The notes beneath the pieces were generated by a model that worked only from the letters and a program-made list of their open reading frames with translations, was not told the DNA's origin and searched no databases. Both the position numbers and the translations under genes were made by a program. Shown in pieces: positions 44,957 to 52,804 of a stretch of DNA of 64,000 nt (its first letter is position 1; every line of letters begins with the position of its first letter). Origin of the DNA: Verrucomicrobiia bacterium (GTDB taxonomy: Bacteria; Verrucomicrobiota; Verrucomicrobiia; Limisphaerales; JAEYXS01); assembly GCA_036405135.1 (NCBI GenBank), contig DASWYF010000009.1, positions 91,809 through 155,808 of the forward strand. Reading direction: 5' to 3'.

Positions 44957-47221
44957 TCACTTCCCTGGCAGCCAACGTTGCTTGGCACGGAAAGCCGTGA
45001 TTTGTGACTCTACACGCGCCACTCCCTGCTGATCGCCATTTTTTTGGAATGCACCACGCACCTTGCCAGCCATCTCCACAGCTTCATCAAAGCGTCCATT
45101 TGCCGCCGCTGTACAAGCCTGCAGTTCAGCCACGCGCAATGGCACCTCTGCCCCATAATGATTCAGCAACTCGCTGAGCAACATCACGCTCAACCGGGCA
45201 TCTTTCGTGCTTATTTGCGGCTGTTGTATCAGCAGCCATATCAATGATTCCTTGGGGAGCGACCAGTTCGGCTTCAACTTTGCCGCCATTTCAAAACTGC
45301 CTCGCGCCCTCGCCAGATCACCGGCCTCCTCCTGCAACAACCCGTTTTGGAACCAGAGATCCGCATTGTCTGGCGCAAATTTCAGTCCGGCCTGCAATTC
45401 TTTCAATGCCTCCTGGCTGCGTCCGCCAACCGCCAGCAGCCGGACCAGATTCTTTCGCGCTTCCACCAAGGCGGCATCAGTGGCCAGCGCATTGCGAAAA
45501 CTTTTTTCAGCACCCGCTATATCCCTCTGCTCCGCCTGGATGCCTCCCAAATTGTTCCACGCACTGGAATTATCCGGCTGCTTTTCCAGATACCGCACCA
45601 GCAATGCCCTTGCCTCCTCCGCCCGGCCCATACGCCGCAACGATCTGGCCATGTGGAAATCCACCTCGTCCAGTTTCGCGTTGAATTTGGCCGCATTGCT
45701 CAGTGCTTCCAGCGCCTGGTCTGGCCGGTTCAATTCAAGCAGGATCCTCCCCACCAGCAGATGCAAACGGCCATCTTCAGGGAATTGCATGATCCCGTGG
45801 GACACCTCCACCATCGCCGCTTCCGGTTTCCCTTTGTCGAGCAATGCCTCGCCCAGAACCATATAAGCGACTGAATTCGCTTTGGCCACCCGCAACGCCT
45901 CGCGGAAAAGCGTTTCTGTATCCCGCCAAAAAGGCAATGCCGCCAGCGTCAGCACTACACAGCTCATGAGGACCGCGAACACCGTCACCCCGGCCGGTTT
46001 ACGCCGCGTCTCAGGCTGCTTAGCCGCCCATTCGGCCAGCGTCCACACTGCCGCACAAATCAATCCGATGGTACTGATATAGGAGTAACGGTTCGCCAGC
46101 GCCGCGCCTCCTGCCTGGATCAAACCGCTTACCGGCAGCAACGTGATCAGGAACCAAATCCACGCCACCAACCACCACGGCTGCGACCTGCGGAACCGCC
46201 AGCATAGATAAGAGACTCCACCCAATACCGCCAGCGCAGCGACTTCCACCCCCACCGGCCACCGGCCCGGATGCGGATAAAGCACCGCCAGATTCACCGG
46301 CCACAGCAGCAATCCGAGGTAGCGGACATATGATACCAGCGCGTTGCCGACACGATCTGCCAGCGTCGTGTCCGTCATCATCTTCAGCACTTCACCCTCT
46401 TGTTGAGCTTTCACCGTGATCACGGCAAGAAACAGGCTAAGGCAGAAGAACGGGATTTTTTCCACTATCCTCTGGAAGATCAGCTTCCGATCGATCGGCA
46501 ACGCGTTACCCTCTGCTGAGAACCCCGCTCCCAACCTTTTGAACGGCCAGCCATCCAGCAAAAGCAAAACTGCAGGCAGGGTCACACTCATCGGCTTCGC
46601 CATCACCGCCAGTGCGAATGACCCTAAAGTCAGCAAATACGAAGCCTTTCCCGGCTTGCGCACATAACGCGTGTAGGCATGCAACGTCAGCAACCAGCAC
46701 AAAGTGCATAACACATCCTTCCGTTCCGCCACCCACGCCACCGATTCCACCCGCAGCGGATGCCACGCAAAGATCGCCGCCACGATCAAGGCCCGCAACG
46801 GCAGCCGGAACACCACCAGCAGCCACAGATACAGCACCACTGCATTCACTCCATGGATCAAGATATTCACCGTATGATGTGCCTGCGGACTAAGACCGAA
46901 CATCTCAACATCGAGCAGATGACTCAGCGATGTCAGAGGATGCCACATCGAGTGATGCGGGCCGGTGAATGCCCAGCGGACCGTCACTTCGTTAAGCCCC
47001 TGTTTCACATACTTGTTGTGAACGACATAGGCTGAATCATCATAGGTCAGGAACTGGAAGCCGGAGGCCGGGTAGAAGAGCATCACTGTGAGCAAAAATA
47101 ATCCTGCCGCGCAAAGACGCGTGTTCTTGGACAGTTCTGCCAGTGGAGTCACGGCCTTGGAGATACTGGAAAGCCGGCGCCAAGTCAAAAAGTTGCCGCC
47201 TGCCTGGATGCACTTCCGCAT
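44957..47221 (-). CDS. TMTC-like TPR membrane protein
   Basis: A 754-residue integral membrane protein. The N-terminal 430 residues hold about a dozen hydrophobic helices. They carry the block FLTYDDSAYVVHN and the HPLTSLSHLLDV, FAWHPLRVESVAWVAERKD and LALAVMAKPMSVTLP-type motifs of the TMTC/DUF1736 family of protein O-mannosyltransferase-like proteins. The C-terminal 300 residues are tetratricopeptide repeats (for example PDNSSAWNNLGGIQAEQRD). The Asp-Asp after strand 1 is the expected catalytic acid position in the GT-C fold. Eukaryotic TMTC proteins O-mannosylate cadherins; bacterial ones are common in this phylum and their acceptors are unknown. It is convergent with tRNA-Gln, and monocistronic. 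Confidence 0.87.
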   Translation of the reverse strand: MRKCIQAGGNFLTWRRLSSISKAVTPLAELSKNTRLCAAGLFLLTVMLFYPASGFQFLTYDDSAYVVHNKYVKQGLNEVTVRWAFTGPHHSMWHPLTSLSHLLDVEMFGLSPQAHHTVNILIHGVNAVVLYLWLLVVFRLPLRALIVAAIFAWHPLRVESVAWVAERKDVLCTLCWLLTLHAYTRYVRKPGKASYLLTLGSFALAVMAKPMSVTLPAVLLLLDGWPFKRLGAGFSAEGNALPIDRKLIFQRIVEKIPFFCLSLFLAVITVKAQQEGEVLKMMTDTTLADRVGNALVSYVRYLGLLLWPVNLAVLYPHPGRWPVGVEVAALAVLGGVSYLCWRFRRSQPWWLVAWIWFLITLLPVSGLIQAGGAALANRYSYISTIGLICAAVWTLAEWAAKQPETRRKPAGVTVFAVLMSCVVLTLAALPFWRDTETLFREALRVAKANSVAYMVLGEALLDKGKPEAAMVEVSHGIMQFPEDGRLHLLVGRILLELNRPDQALEALSNAAKFNAKLDEVDFHMARSLRRMGRAEEARALLVRYLEKQPDNSSAWNNLGGIQAEQRDIAGAEKSFRNALATDAALVEARKNLVRLLAVGGRSQEALKELQAGLKFAPDNADLWFQNGLLQEEAGDLARARGSFEMAAKLKPNWSLPKESLIWLLIQQPQISTKDARLSVMLLSELLNHYGAEVPLRVAELQACTAAANGRFDEAVEMAGKVRGAFQKNGDQQGVARVESQITAFRAKQRWLPGK

Positions 47222-47310
47222 TTGCTATTTGCGCCCACCGCCTCCGCTCAGTTACAAACTTCGTCAGCTCAATTTTAACTGCCGCCAGGCACTCCTTGCG
47301 CTGAGTCATC

Positions 47311-47344
47311 CTTTGCGACTTTGGTGCCTTTTTGCGGCCATCCT
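47311..47344 (+). repeat. TGCGGCCATTCC-type pyrimidine-rich dispersed motif, copy C
   Basis: CTTTGCGACTTTGGTGCC then TTTTTGCGGCCATCCT, ending four bases before the start codon of the alpha/beta hydrolase. It is the third copy of the motif at 27047 and 44719. Confidence 0.55.
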
Positions 47345-47347
47345 GAA

Positions 47348-48082
47348 ATGACTATGCTCGGCGAAATCCGCAATAAACAAGGCGAACGCATCGATTATAC
47401 CCTCCATGCGGGCGCACCCGGCTCCAAGAACATCGTCGTCCTCGGCCACGGTGTCACCGGCAATAAAGACCGGCCCTTTGTCGTCGCCCTCGCCCAAGGT
47501 CTGGAGAAAGCGGGCCTAAACGCCCTCCGGATATCTTTCTCCGGCAATGGCGCATCCGAAGGCAAGTTCACCGACTCCCACATCTCCAAGGAAGTCGCCG
47601 ATCTCGGCTCCGTGCTCGATGCCTTGAAGGGTTGGAATGTGGGCTACATCGGCCACAGCATGGGCGGCGCCGTCGGCGTTCTCCGCACCAGTACTGATGA
47701 CCGCATCCAGTTCCTCGTCTCCCTTGCAGGCATGGTCCACACCAAGCAATTCGCAGAACGCGAATTCGGCATGGTGTCACCCGGCAAAGGTAACATGTGG
47801 GACGACGAAGCCTGCCCCCTCTCCCAAGAATACATGGATGACCTCCGCACCCTGGATACGCTAGTGGAGAACGCCCGGCACATCAAAGTCCCCTGGCTCC
47901 TTGTCCACGGCACTGAAGACGATGTCGTCTTTCCTCAAGACTCCCTCGACATCTTTGCTCAAGCCAACCAACCCGTGAGCCTCCTCCAACTTAAAGGTTC
48001 CAACCACGTCTTCGCGGGAGCACACACCGCACCCATGGTCGAAGCCGTCACCGCCTGGGTGAAAGCTCGCCAGAATCCATAG
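47348..48082 (+). CDS. alpha/beta hydrolase
   Basis: A 244-residue alpha/beta hydrolase without export signal. VVLGHGVTGNKDRP is the oxyanion region, and the nucleophile elbow GHSMGG places Ser104. The acid is in LLVHGTEDDVVFPQDS and the His in LKGSNHVFAGAH. The architecture fits the serine aminopeptidase/esterase group (YfhR- or acyl-esterase-like). The ATG at 47348 is used; a second ATG two codons on is equally possible. The pyrimidine-rich dispersed motif runs almost to the start, so no standard ribosome binding site is visible, which is odd. Substrate is unknown. Confidence 0.9.
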   Translation: MTMLGEIRNKQGERIDYTLHAGAPGSKNIVVLGHGVTGNKDRPFVVALAQGLEKAGLNALRISFSGNGASEGKFTDSHISKEVADLGSVLDALKGWNVGYIGHSMGGAVGVLRTSTDDRIQFLVSLAGMVHTKQFAEREFGMVSPGKGNMWDDEACPLSQEYMDDLRTLDTLVENARHIKVPWLLVHGTEDDVVFPQDSLDIFAQANQPVSLLQLKGSNHVFAGAHTAPMVEAVTAWVKARQNP

Positions 48083-48110
48083 CTGTTGTTGCCCTCGGTT
48101 TTAAAAAATC

Positions 48111-48140
48111 CAGCCTCCGCAGGCTGATCTGCGGAAGCTG
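48111..48140. terminator. hairpin between convergent genes
   Basis: CAGCCTCCGCAG (48111-48122) pairs with CTGCGGAAGCTG (48129-48140), one mismatch, around a GCTGAT loop. On the minus strand it is followed by GGATTTTTTAAAA, so it can terminate the small lipoprotein gene; on the plus strand it follows the hydrolase. Confidence 0.65.
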
Positions 48141-48200
48141 TTTGTAATCCTTTCCCGGCTAGCAATTGCCAGGGAAAATGCTGACCGATTTATCGGCAGC

Positions 48201-48503
48201 TCAATCGAATGGATTGAGTGGACGCGGCGGACGGGGTGGCGGCGGCAACGGTCCCGGCGGATCTACCACGATCGTCCGGCGATGTTCCTGATTATAGTGA
48301 TGATGCCGCGGCGAGTTGTATCGCGTGTTATGATAGACGCGATAATGCGAGTGGGAATACGGGTGATAATGGGAGCAATGATGGCAATAAAATTGATCCC
48401 TCGTTGAAACCCTTACTTCCCCATGTGGATGAGCCGCACAACCCGCAGAGATCATCGCCGCTCCCATCAGCAACATACTGAGAATTTTGGCTGGTTTTGT
48501 CAT
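48201..48503 (-). CDS. small His/Cys-rich lipoprotein (1)
   Basis: A 100-residue predicted lipoprotein. The signal sequence ends in the lipobox ISAGC, so Cys22 would be lipidated. The mature part is very rich in His and Tyr, with FYCHHCSHYHPYSHSHYR from residue 38, then YHN. It ends in a proline-rich tail (PPGPLPPPPRPPRPL). It shares an ungapped core, FYC-x2-C-x2-YH-x3-HSHYR-x-YHN, with the lipoprotein at 48809-49114, at the same distance from the start codon. CxxC plus six or more His residues suggests metal or heme binding, but no known family was recognised. It lies downstream of its paralogue with a terminator between them. Confidence 0.72.
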   Translation of the reverse strand: MTKPAKILSMLLMGAAMISAGCAAHPHGEVRVSTRDQFYCHHCSHYHPYSHSHYRVYHNTRYNSPRHHHYNQEHRRTIVVDPPGPLPPPPRPPRPLNPFD

Positions 48504-48808
48504 AAAGCCTGTTCTTTCTTCTTTCTCTTCTTAACAAGCTCATGCCGTGCCACCCCCTGCTAATGGACCCGCAGAACATCCATATCCACCTTGATTTCAA
48601 ACAGATAGCGCAACCCGGCTCAACCTGCCTCCCCTTGCTTACCTTGCCCGAAACAATGTTAGCACCTTTCACTTTGCACAGATTGCAGGCCCCGATACAT
48701 AGCCTCCCTTACGCAATGCAAGCCAAGGTCATACATAAAAAAAGAAACGGCCTTCTCAGAACGAGTAAGCCGTTGCTAAAAACCGTACTTAAATCAGGCA
48801 TCCCGCTA
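48504..48808. other. gap between the two lipoprotein genes
   Basis: About 305 bases holding the terminator of the upstream lipoprotein gene (48736-48776) and presumably the promoter of the downstream one. Plus-strand open frames here show no family motif. Confidence 0.5.
48736..48776 (-). terminator. intrinsic terminator of lipoprotein gene 2
   Basis: Read on the minus strand: AACGGC...GCCGTT stem (48745-48774, imperfect inner pairing) followed by TCTTTTTTT. It lies just past the stop of the 48809-49114 gene, so the two lipoprotein genes are probably separate transcripts. Confidence 0.7.
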
Positions 48809-49114
48809 TCAATCCACCCGCGATGCAGGTTGCGCCATCGGGGCCTCGGGGACTCCCAGCGGCGTGGAACGTCCCGGCTGGATATATACATGAGCCCGGG
48901 TCGGCTTGGCTTGGGGATATGCCTCATAATCACGATTATTGTGGTAGAAGCGGTAGTGGCTGTGCTGGAATGTGTGATATTCGTCACAGTTCACGCAGTA
49001 GAAATGGTTCGGCGGTGCGTTGCGCACCTCATATTCCCGGTTGCTTGAACATGCGGTGCAGATCAATGTCAGGATGCCCGCACCCAGCGTCAGTAATTTC
49101 GTTGGTGTTTTCAT
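48809..49114 (-). CDS. small His/Cys-rich lipoprotein (2)
   Basis: A 101-residue predicted lipoprotein with the lipobox ICTAC (Cys22). After it comes the core FYCVNCDEYHTFQHSHYR at residue 38, then FYHN, aligned without gaps to the paralogue at 48201-48503. The C-terminal half (after residue 60) is unrelated between the two. The ATG at 49114 is chosen over one four codons upstream because it starts a typical signal peptide (MKTPTKLLTLGAG). The two Cys and conserved His/Tyr positions may bind a metal in the periplasm or outer membrane. No known domain was recognised. Confidence 0.75.
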   Translation of the reverse strand: MKTPTKLLTLGAGILTLICTACSSNREYEVRNAPPNHFYCVNCDEYHTFQHSHYRFYHNNRDYEAYPQAKPTRAHVYIQPGRSTPLGVPEAPMAQPASRVD

Positions 49115-49489
49115 AAGCCAGTACATCTTTCAAGTTGCGCTGGCCCTCTCCTTCCACCGTCGCATTTTGCATATATCTCGCACCAGTGATTGGCCGGAAT
49201 GCAACCTAATGGACTCAGGACGGACGTACCAGCAGGTTTTCCCCTGTGTATAAGCTCACCCCATGCCAAGGCAGACACCCCCACCTCCAATCATTCATCT
49301 TCCTAAATGGCAACAGGATACGAACGCGTACATATTTTTCACTTAGTTTGAAGAATATGCACTTCGCCAGCGTCAATAAAAGAAGCTGGCAAAAAAGAGG
49401 AAATCGCTTGCCAGCCGGAGGTAGGGGCTGGAAAAATAGGACCATAGCCCTTGGCAGCACAACGTAAGCAGTCTGGCAGACACTGAATT
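49115..49489. promoter_or_regulatory. upstream region of the PPC-domain gene
   Basis: About 375 bases between divergent genes. GCTGGCAA at 49385-49392 and TTGCCAGC at 49408-49415 can form an 8-base stem about 75 bases before the start codon. It lies where a leader hairpin or operator might be. No RNA family was recognised and no gene is visible. Confidence 0.35.
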
Positions 49490-51883
49490 ATGAAGAAGTC
49501 GTTGGCAATCTCGCTGAGCACCCTTGCCGGTGCTGGATCGCTCATGGCCGTATCCCCGGTCTTGAACGGCACCTTCCCTGCCGGTGGACAACGCGGCACA
49601 GAACTGGAAGTGGAGTTCAGGGGCCAACGCCTGGACGATTTCCAGCAGGTACTCTTCTACTCCCAAGGCTTTGAAATCACCAAGGTCACTGCCACCAATG
49701 CTAATTCCGTGAAAGCCATGGTGAAGGTCGCTCCGAATGTCCTGCCCGGCGAACATCAACTGCGCCTGCGCACGGCCACCGGCGTCTCCGAGCTTCGCAC
49801 CTTCTATGTCAGCCCCTTCACCCAAGTGCAAGAGGTGGATAAACCGGCCAATGACAGCAAAGAGACGGCCCAAAAAATCACCGCGAATGTGACGATCAAC
49901 GGCACCGTCAGCCGTGAAGATACCGATGTCTTCGCGCTCGAAGCCAAAAAAGGCCAGCGCATCGGCGTAGAAGTGGAAGGCATCCGTCTTGGTCGTGATC
50001 TCTTCGACCCGCTCGTCACTGTGACCAAAGCCGATGGCAGCAAGCTCGCTGCTGCCGATGACACGGCCCTGCTGTTGCAAGATCCGGCTTTGACCGTCAT
50101 CGCGCCGGAAGATGGCACTTATTACATCACCATCGAGGAAGCTCCCTATGAACGCAATCGCGATGCCATGTATCGCCTGCACATCGGCAATTTCCCGCGT
50201 CCCCTCGCCGTTTATCCTGCTGGCGGCGAGGCCGGTGAAAAACTTTCTGTTAAATTTATCGGTGATGCTTCCGGAGAATTCGCCCAGGAAATCGCTCTGC
50301 CCGGGGCAAAGGATCCGAAGTTCCCCGTCTTGGCAAATAATGGCGGTCTGTCTGCCCCTTCTCCAAACTGGCTGCGCGTCTCCGATTTTCCGAACGTCCT
50401 CGAAGCCGAACCGAACAATGACCGCACCAAAGCCTCCGGTAGCGCTCAAGAAGCACCGCTCGCTTTGAACGGCATCATTGAGAAAAACGGTGATGAAGAT
50501 TGGTTCCGCTTCACCGCGAAGAAAGGTCAGGCTTGGGAGATCAATGTTTACGCCCAAAGCATCCGCTCTCCGCTGGATACCGTGCTGAACGTCTACGACA
50601 AGGACGGCAAGAGCCTCGCAGGCAATGACGATTCCGGCAGCGCCGACAGCTACCTGCGGTTCACCGCTCCCGCTGATGGCGAGTTCTTCGTCCGCGTGAC
50701 CGATCACTTGGGCCGCGGTGGCCCCAATTACATCTACCGTGCCGAGATCGCCCCAGTCGCGCAAACGCTCACATTCAGCATCCCTGAAGTGAATCGTGAT
50801 GATTCGCAAGGCCGCCAATCCATGGTCGTCCCGAAAGGTGGCCGCTTCATGACCATGATGAGCATCAAGCGGAACAACTTCGGCGGCGAAGTTCAGTTCG
50901 ACCCCAAGGGCCTCCCCGCTGGTGTGAAGGTGGATGTGGATAATATCCCCGGCAACCTCACCAGCGTCCCCGTCGTGTTTGAAGCCGCACCTGATGCCGC
51001 TGTAGGTTCCACGTTCGTGGACTTGCAAGGTCGCCTCATCGAGAAAGACAAGGACGGCAAACAGACCGAGCGCACCATCCCCGGTGGACTCGATCAAAAG
51101 CTGAACCTCGTTCTCGGTCGCCCGAACAACACCATCTATTACTCCACCTACGCCGACAAACTCGTGGTGTCCGTCGCCGAAGAAGCTCCCTTCAAGATCG
51201 ACATCGTGGAACCCAAGGTCCCGCTCGTCCGCGAAGGCAGCATGCAATTGAAGATCGTGGCCACCCGCAAGGAAGGCTTCGATGAACCCATCACCATTTA
51301 CATGCCCTTCCGTCCGCCTGGCATGGGCGCGGATTCCAGCGCCACGATCGCCAAGGGTCAGAAGGAAACCACCTACACCATCAACGCCAATGGTGGTGCA
51401 GAAACGAAAGTCTGGCGCTTCCCGGTGCTCGCTTCCGCCACCGTGAAAGGTGCGCCGCTCTGGACCTCTTCACAGATGGCCAAGCTCGAGATCGGCATGC
51501 CGTTCGTGGGTTTGAAGTTCGATCTCGCCACCGCCGAGCAAGGCCAGGATTCCAAGGTCATCTGCAAGCTCGAACAAAAACTGCCCTTCGAAGGCAAGGC
51601 CAAGCTCAAGCTCATGGGCTTGCCGAACAAGGTCACCACCCAAGACATCGAGATCACCAAAGACATGAGCGAGGCCGTGTTCCCCATCAAGGTGGACGCG
51701 CAAAGCCCCGTGGGCATGCATCGCAATCTCTATGTCTCGATGATCATCGAGAAAGATGGCGAACCCATCACGCATAACTTCGGTGCCCGTGGCAGCCTGC
51801 GCATCGCCACCCCGGAAAAGAAGACGGCTGAAGCCTCCGCCCCGACCAAGACCGCCGCCGCCACTCCGGCAGCGAAGAAGTAA
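49490..51883 (+). CDS. exported PPC-domain protein
   Basis: A 797-residue exported protein. A signal peptide ends near SLMA-VS. An IPT/TIG-like N-terminal segment (PVLNGTFPAGGQRGTELEVEF) is followed by bacterial pre-peptidase C-terminal (PPC) modules. One runs about residues 118-235, with DTDVFALEAKKGQRIGVEVEG; a second runs about 300-420, with EAEPNNDRTKASGS and DEDWFRFTAKKGQAWEINV. The rest is beta-rich, ending in an Ala/Lys tail. No peptidase domain is present. Such multi-PPC proteins are common in Planctomycetes/Verrucomicrobia next to cytochrome or DUF1501 genes and are presumed surface adhesion or binding proteins. Monocistronic, closed by a strong terminator. Confidence 0.87.
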   Translation: MKKSLAISLSTLAGAGSLMAVSPVLNGTFPAGGQRGTELEVEFRGQRLDDFQQVLFYSQGFEITKVTATNANSVKAMVKVAPNVLPGEHQLRLRTATGVSELRTFYVSPFTQVQEVDKPANDSKETAQKITANVTINGTVSREDTDVFALEAKKGQRIGVEVEGIRLGRDLFDPLVTVTKADGSKLAAADDTALLLQDPALTVIAPEDGTYYITIEEAPYERNRDAMYRLHIGNFPRPLAVYPAGGEAGEKLSVKFIGDASGEFAQEIALPGAKDPKFPVLANNGGLSAPSPNWLRVSDFPNVLEAEPNNDRTKASGSAQEAPLALNGIIEKNGDEDWFRFTAKKGQAWEINVYAQSIRSPLDTVLNVYDKDGKSLAGNDDSGSADSYLRFTAPADGEFFVRVTDHLGRGGPNYIYRAEIAPVAQTLTFSIPEVNRDDSQGRQSMVVPKGGRFMTMMSIKRNNFGGEVQFDPKGLPAGVKVDVDNIPGNLTSVPVVFEAAPDAAVGSTFVDLQGRLIEKDKDGKQTERTIPGGLDQKLNLVLGRPNNTIYYSTYADKLVVSVAEEAPFKIDIVEPKVPLVREGSMQLKIVATRKEGFDEPITIYMPFRPPGMGADSSATIAKGQKETTYTINANGGAETKVWRFPVLASATVKGAPLWTSSQMAKLEIGMPFVGLKFDLATAEQGQDSKVICKLEQKLPFEGKAKLKLMGLPNKVTTQDIEITKDMSEAVFPIKVDAQSPVGMHRNLYVSMIIEKDGEPITHNFGARGSLRIATPEKKTAEASAPTKTAAATPAAKK

Positions 51884-51906
51884 GCAGCACCAAAGAATTC
51901 TCCCAG

Positions 51907-51941
51907 AAAGGACGTCCCCTCACCGGACGTCCTTTTTATTT
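51907..51941 (+). terminator. intrinsic terminator after the PPC-domain gene
   Basis: AAAGGACGTCC at 51907-51917 pairs with GGACGTCCTTT at 51925-51935 around a 7-base loop, followed by TTATTTTTC. Confidence 0.88.
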
Positions 51942-51985
51942 TTCATCTGGCAGAAAAGCAAACCAAGGCTACGTTTCTCCACGTT

Positions 51986-52354
51986 ATGGATGTGAAGAAC
52001 CTTAACGACGTGCCCGCCTTTACCACCAAAGACGGCTCGGAGATCCGTGAACTGCTCGCGCATCGCAATAGCGCGATCCGTTTGCAGAGCCTCGCCGAAG
52101 CGCGCCTGCCCGTGAATGGCAGCACGCAGGAGCATTACCATCAGAAAACGGAAGAAATCTATTACATCACTTCAGGCCACGGACGGATGCGCATCGAGAA
52201 CGAATTACGCGAAGTAAAACCTGGTGATGCTATCGCCATCCCACCCGGCTTGAAGCACAAGATATGGAACACTGGCGAGACCACTTTGCACCTCCTCTGC
52301 TGCTGCGCCCCGCCCTATGAGCATGAGGACACCATCATCACCGAGATCATCTGA
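51986..52354 (+). CDS. cupin-domain protein
   Basis: A 122-residue single-domain cupin. Motif 1 is QEHYHQKTEEIYYITSGHG, with the His-x-His and Glu metal ligands. Motif 2 is PGDAIAIPPGLKHKIWN, with the last His. This is the mannose-6-phosphate isomerase-like / cupin 2 class. A Cys cluster (LLCCCAPP) near the end is unusual. The likely metal is Fe, Mn or Zn; activity cannot be predicted. It lies 21 bases upstream of the glutaredoxin gene on the same strand, and the two are probably co-transcribed. Confidence 0.9.
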   Translation: MDVKNLNDVPAFTTKDGSEIRELLAHRNSAIRLQSLAEARLPVNGSTQEHYHQKTEEIYYITSGHGRMRIENELREVKPGDAIAIPPGLKHKIWNTGETTLHLLCCCAPPYEHEDTIITEII

Positions 52355-52375
52355 CCTTCAACCCACCCTCCTCCT

Positions 52376-52639
52376 ATGTGGAAGCCCACCAAAGTCCGTC
52401 TCTTCATCAAACCCTTCTGCGGCTGGTGTCACGAAGCCATCGACTGGCTCGATGAACGCCAAATCCAATACGAGGAACTCGACGTGACCAGCAACCGCAA
52501 GGCCTACGACGAGATGCTCGACCTCACCGGCCAGACCAAGGCTCCTTGCATCGAAGTGGACGGCGAAGTCCTCGCCGATTTCGATGTCGGCCAGCTTGAG
52601 AAATTCTGGGACCGCCTCGCCAAAGCCCATCAGGGCTGA
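52376..52639 (+). CDS. glutaredoxin-family protein
   Basis: An 87-residue glutaredoxin fold. The active site is CGWC (Cys15, Cys18), in the position of CPYC, with the cis-proline in TKAPCIEVDGE. The dithiol motif with Gly-Trp is closer to NrdH/glutaredoxin-like proteins than to classic Grx1. It reduces disulfides or glutathione adducts in the cytoplasm; partner unknown. A hairpin (CGACA...TGTCG around 52660-52690) follows and may end the transcript. Confidence 0.9.
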   Translation: MWKPTKVRLFIKPFCGWCHEAIDWLDERQIQYEELDVTSNRKAYDEMLDLTGQTKAPCIEVDGEVLADFDVGQLEKFWDRLAKAHQG

Positions 52640-52804
52640 ATGGCCGGAGACGGCGACAAATAAAGGCGACAGGAGCGTTTTGCGCTTGTCGTCCTGTTTC
52701 CTATTCGGCAAACAGGGGATATGTTCTGAACGAACACGATGATTGTCCCCTAAGGAGGGTGCGTTATTTCATCTTATCCGGATAAACGCTGAACTAACCG
52801 GCTA

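Noticed and set aside
49373..51247. 624-codon open frame on the minus strand
   Set aside because: It is antisense to the PPC-domain gene, which has a signal peptide, recognisable domains and a terminator; the long minus frame reflects GC-rich codon structure.
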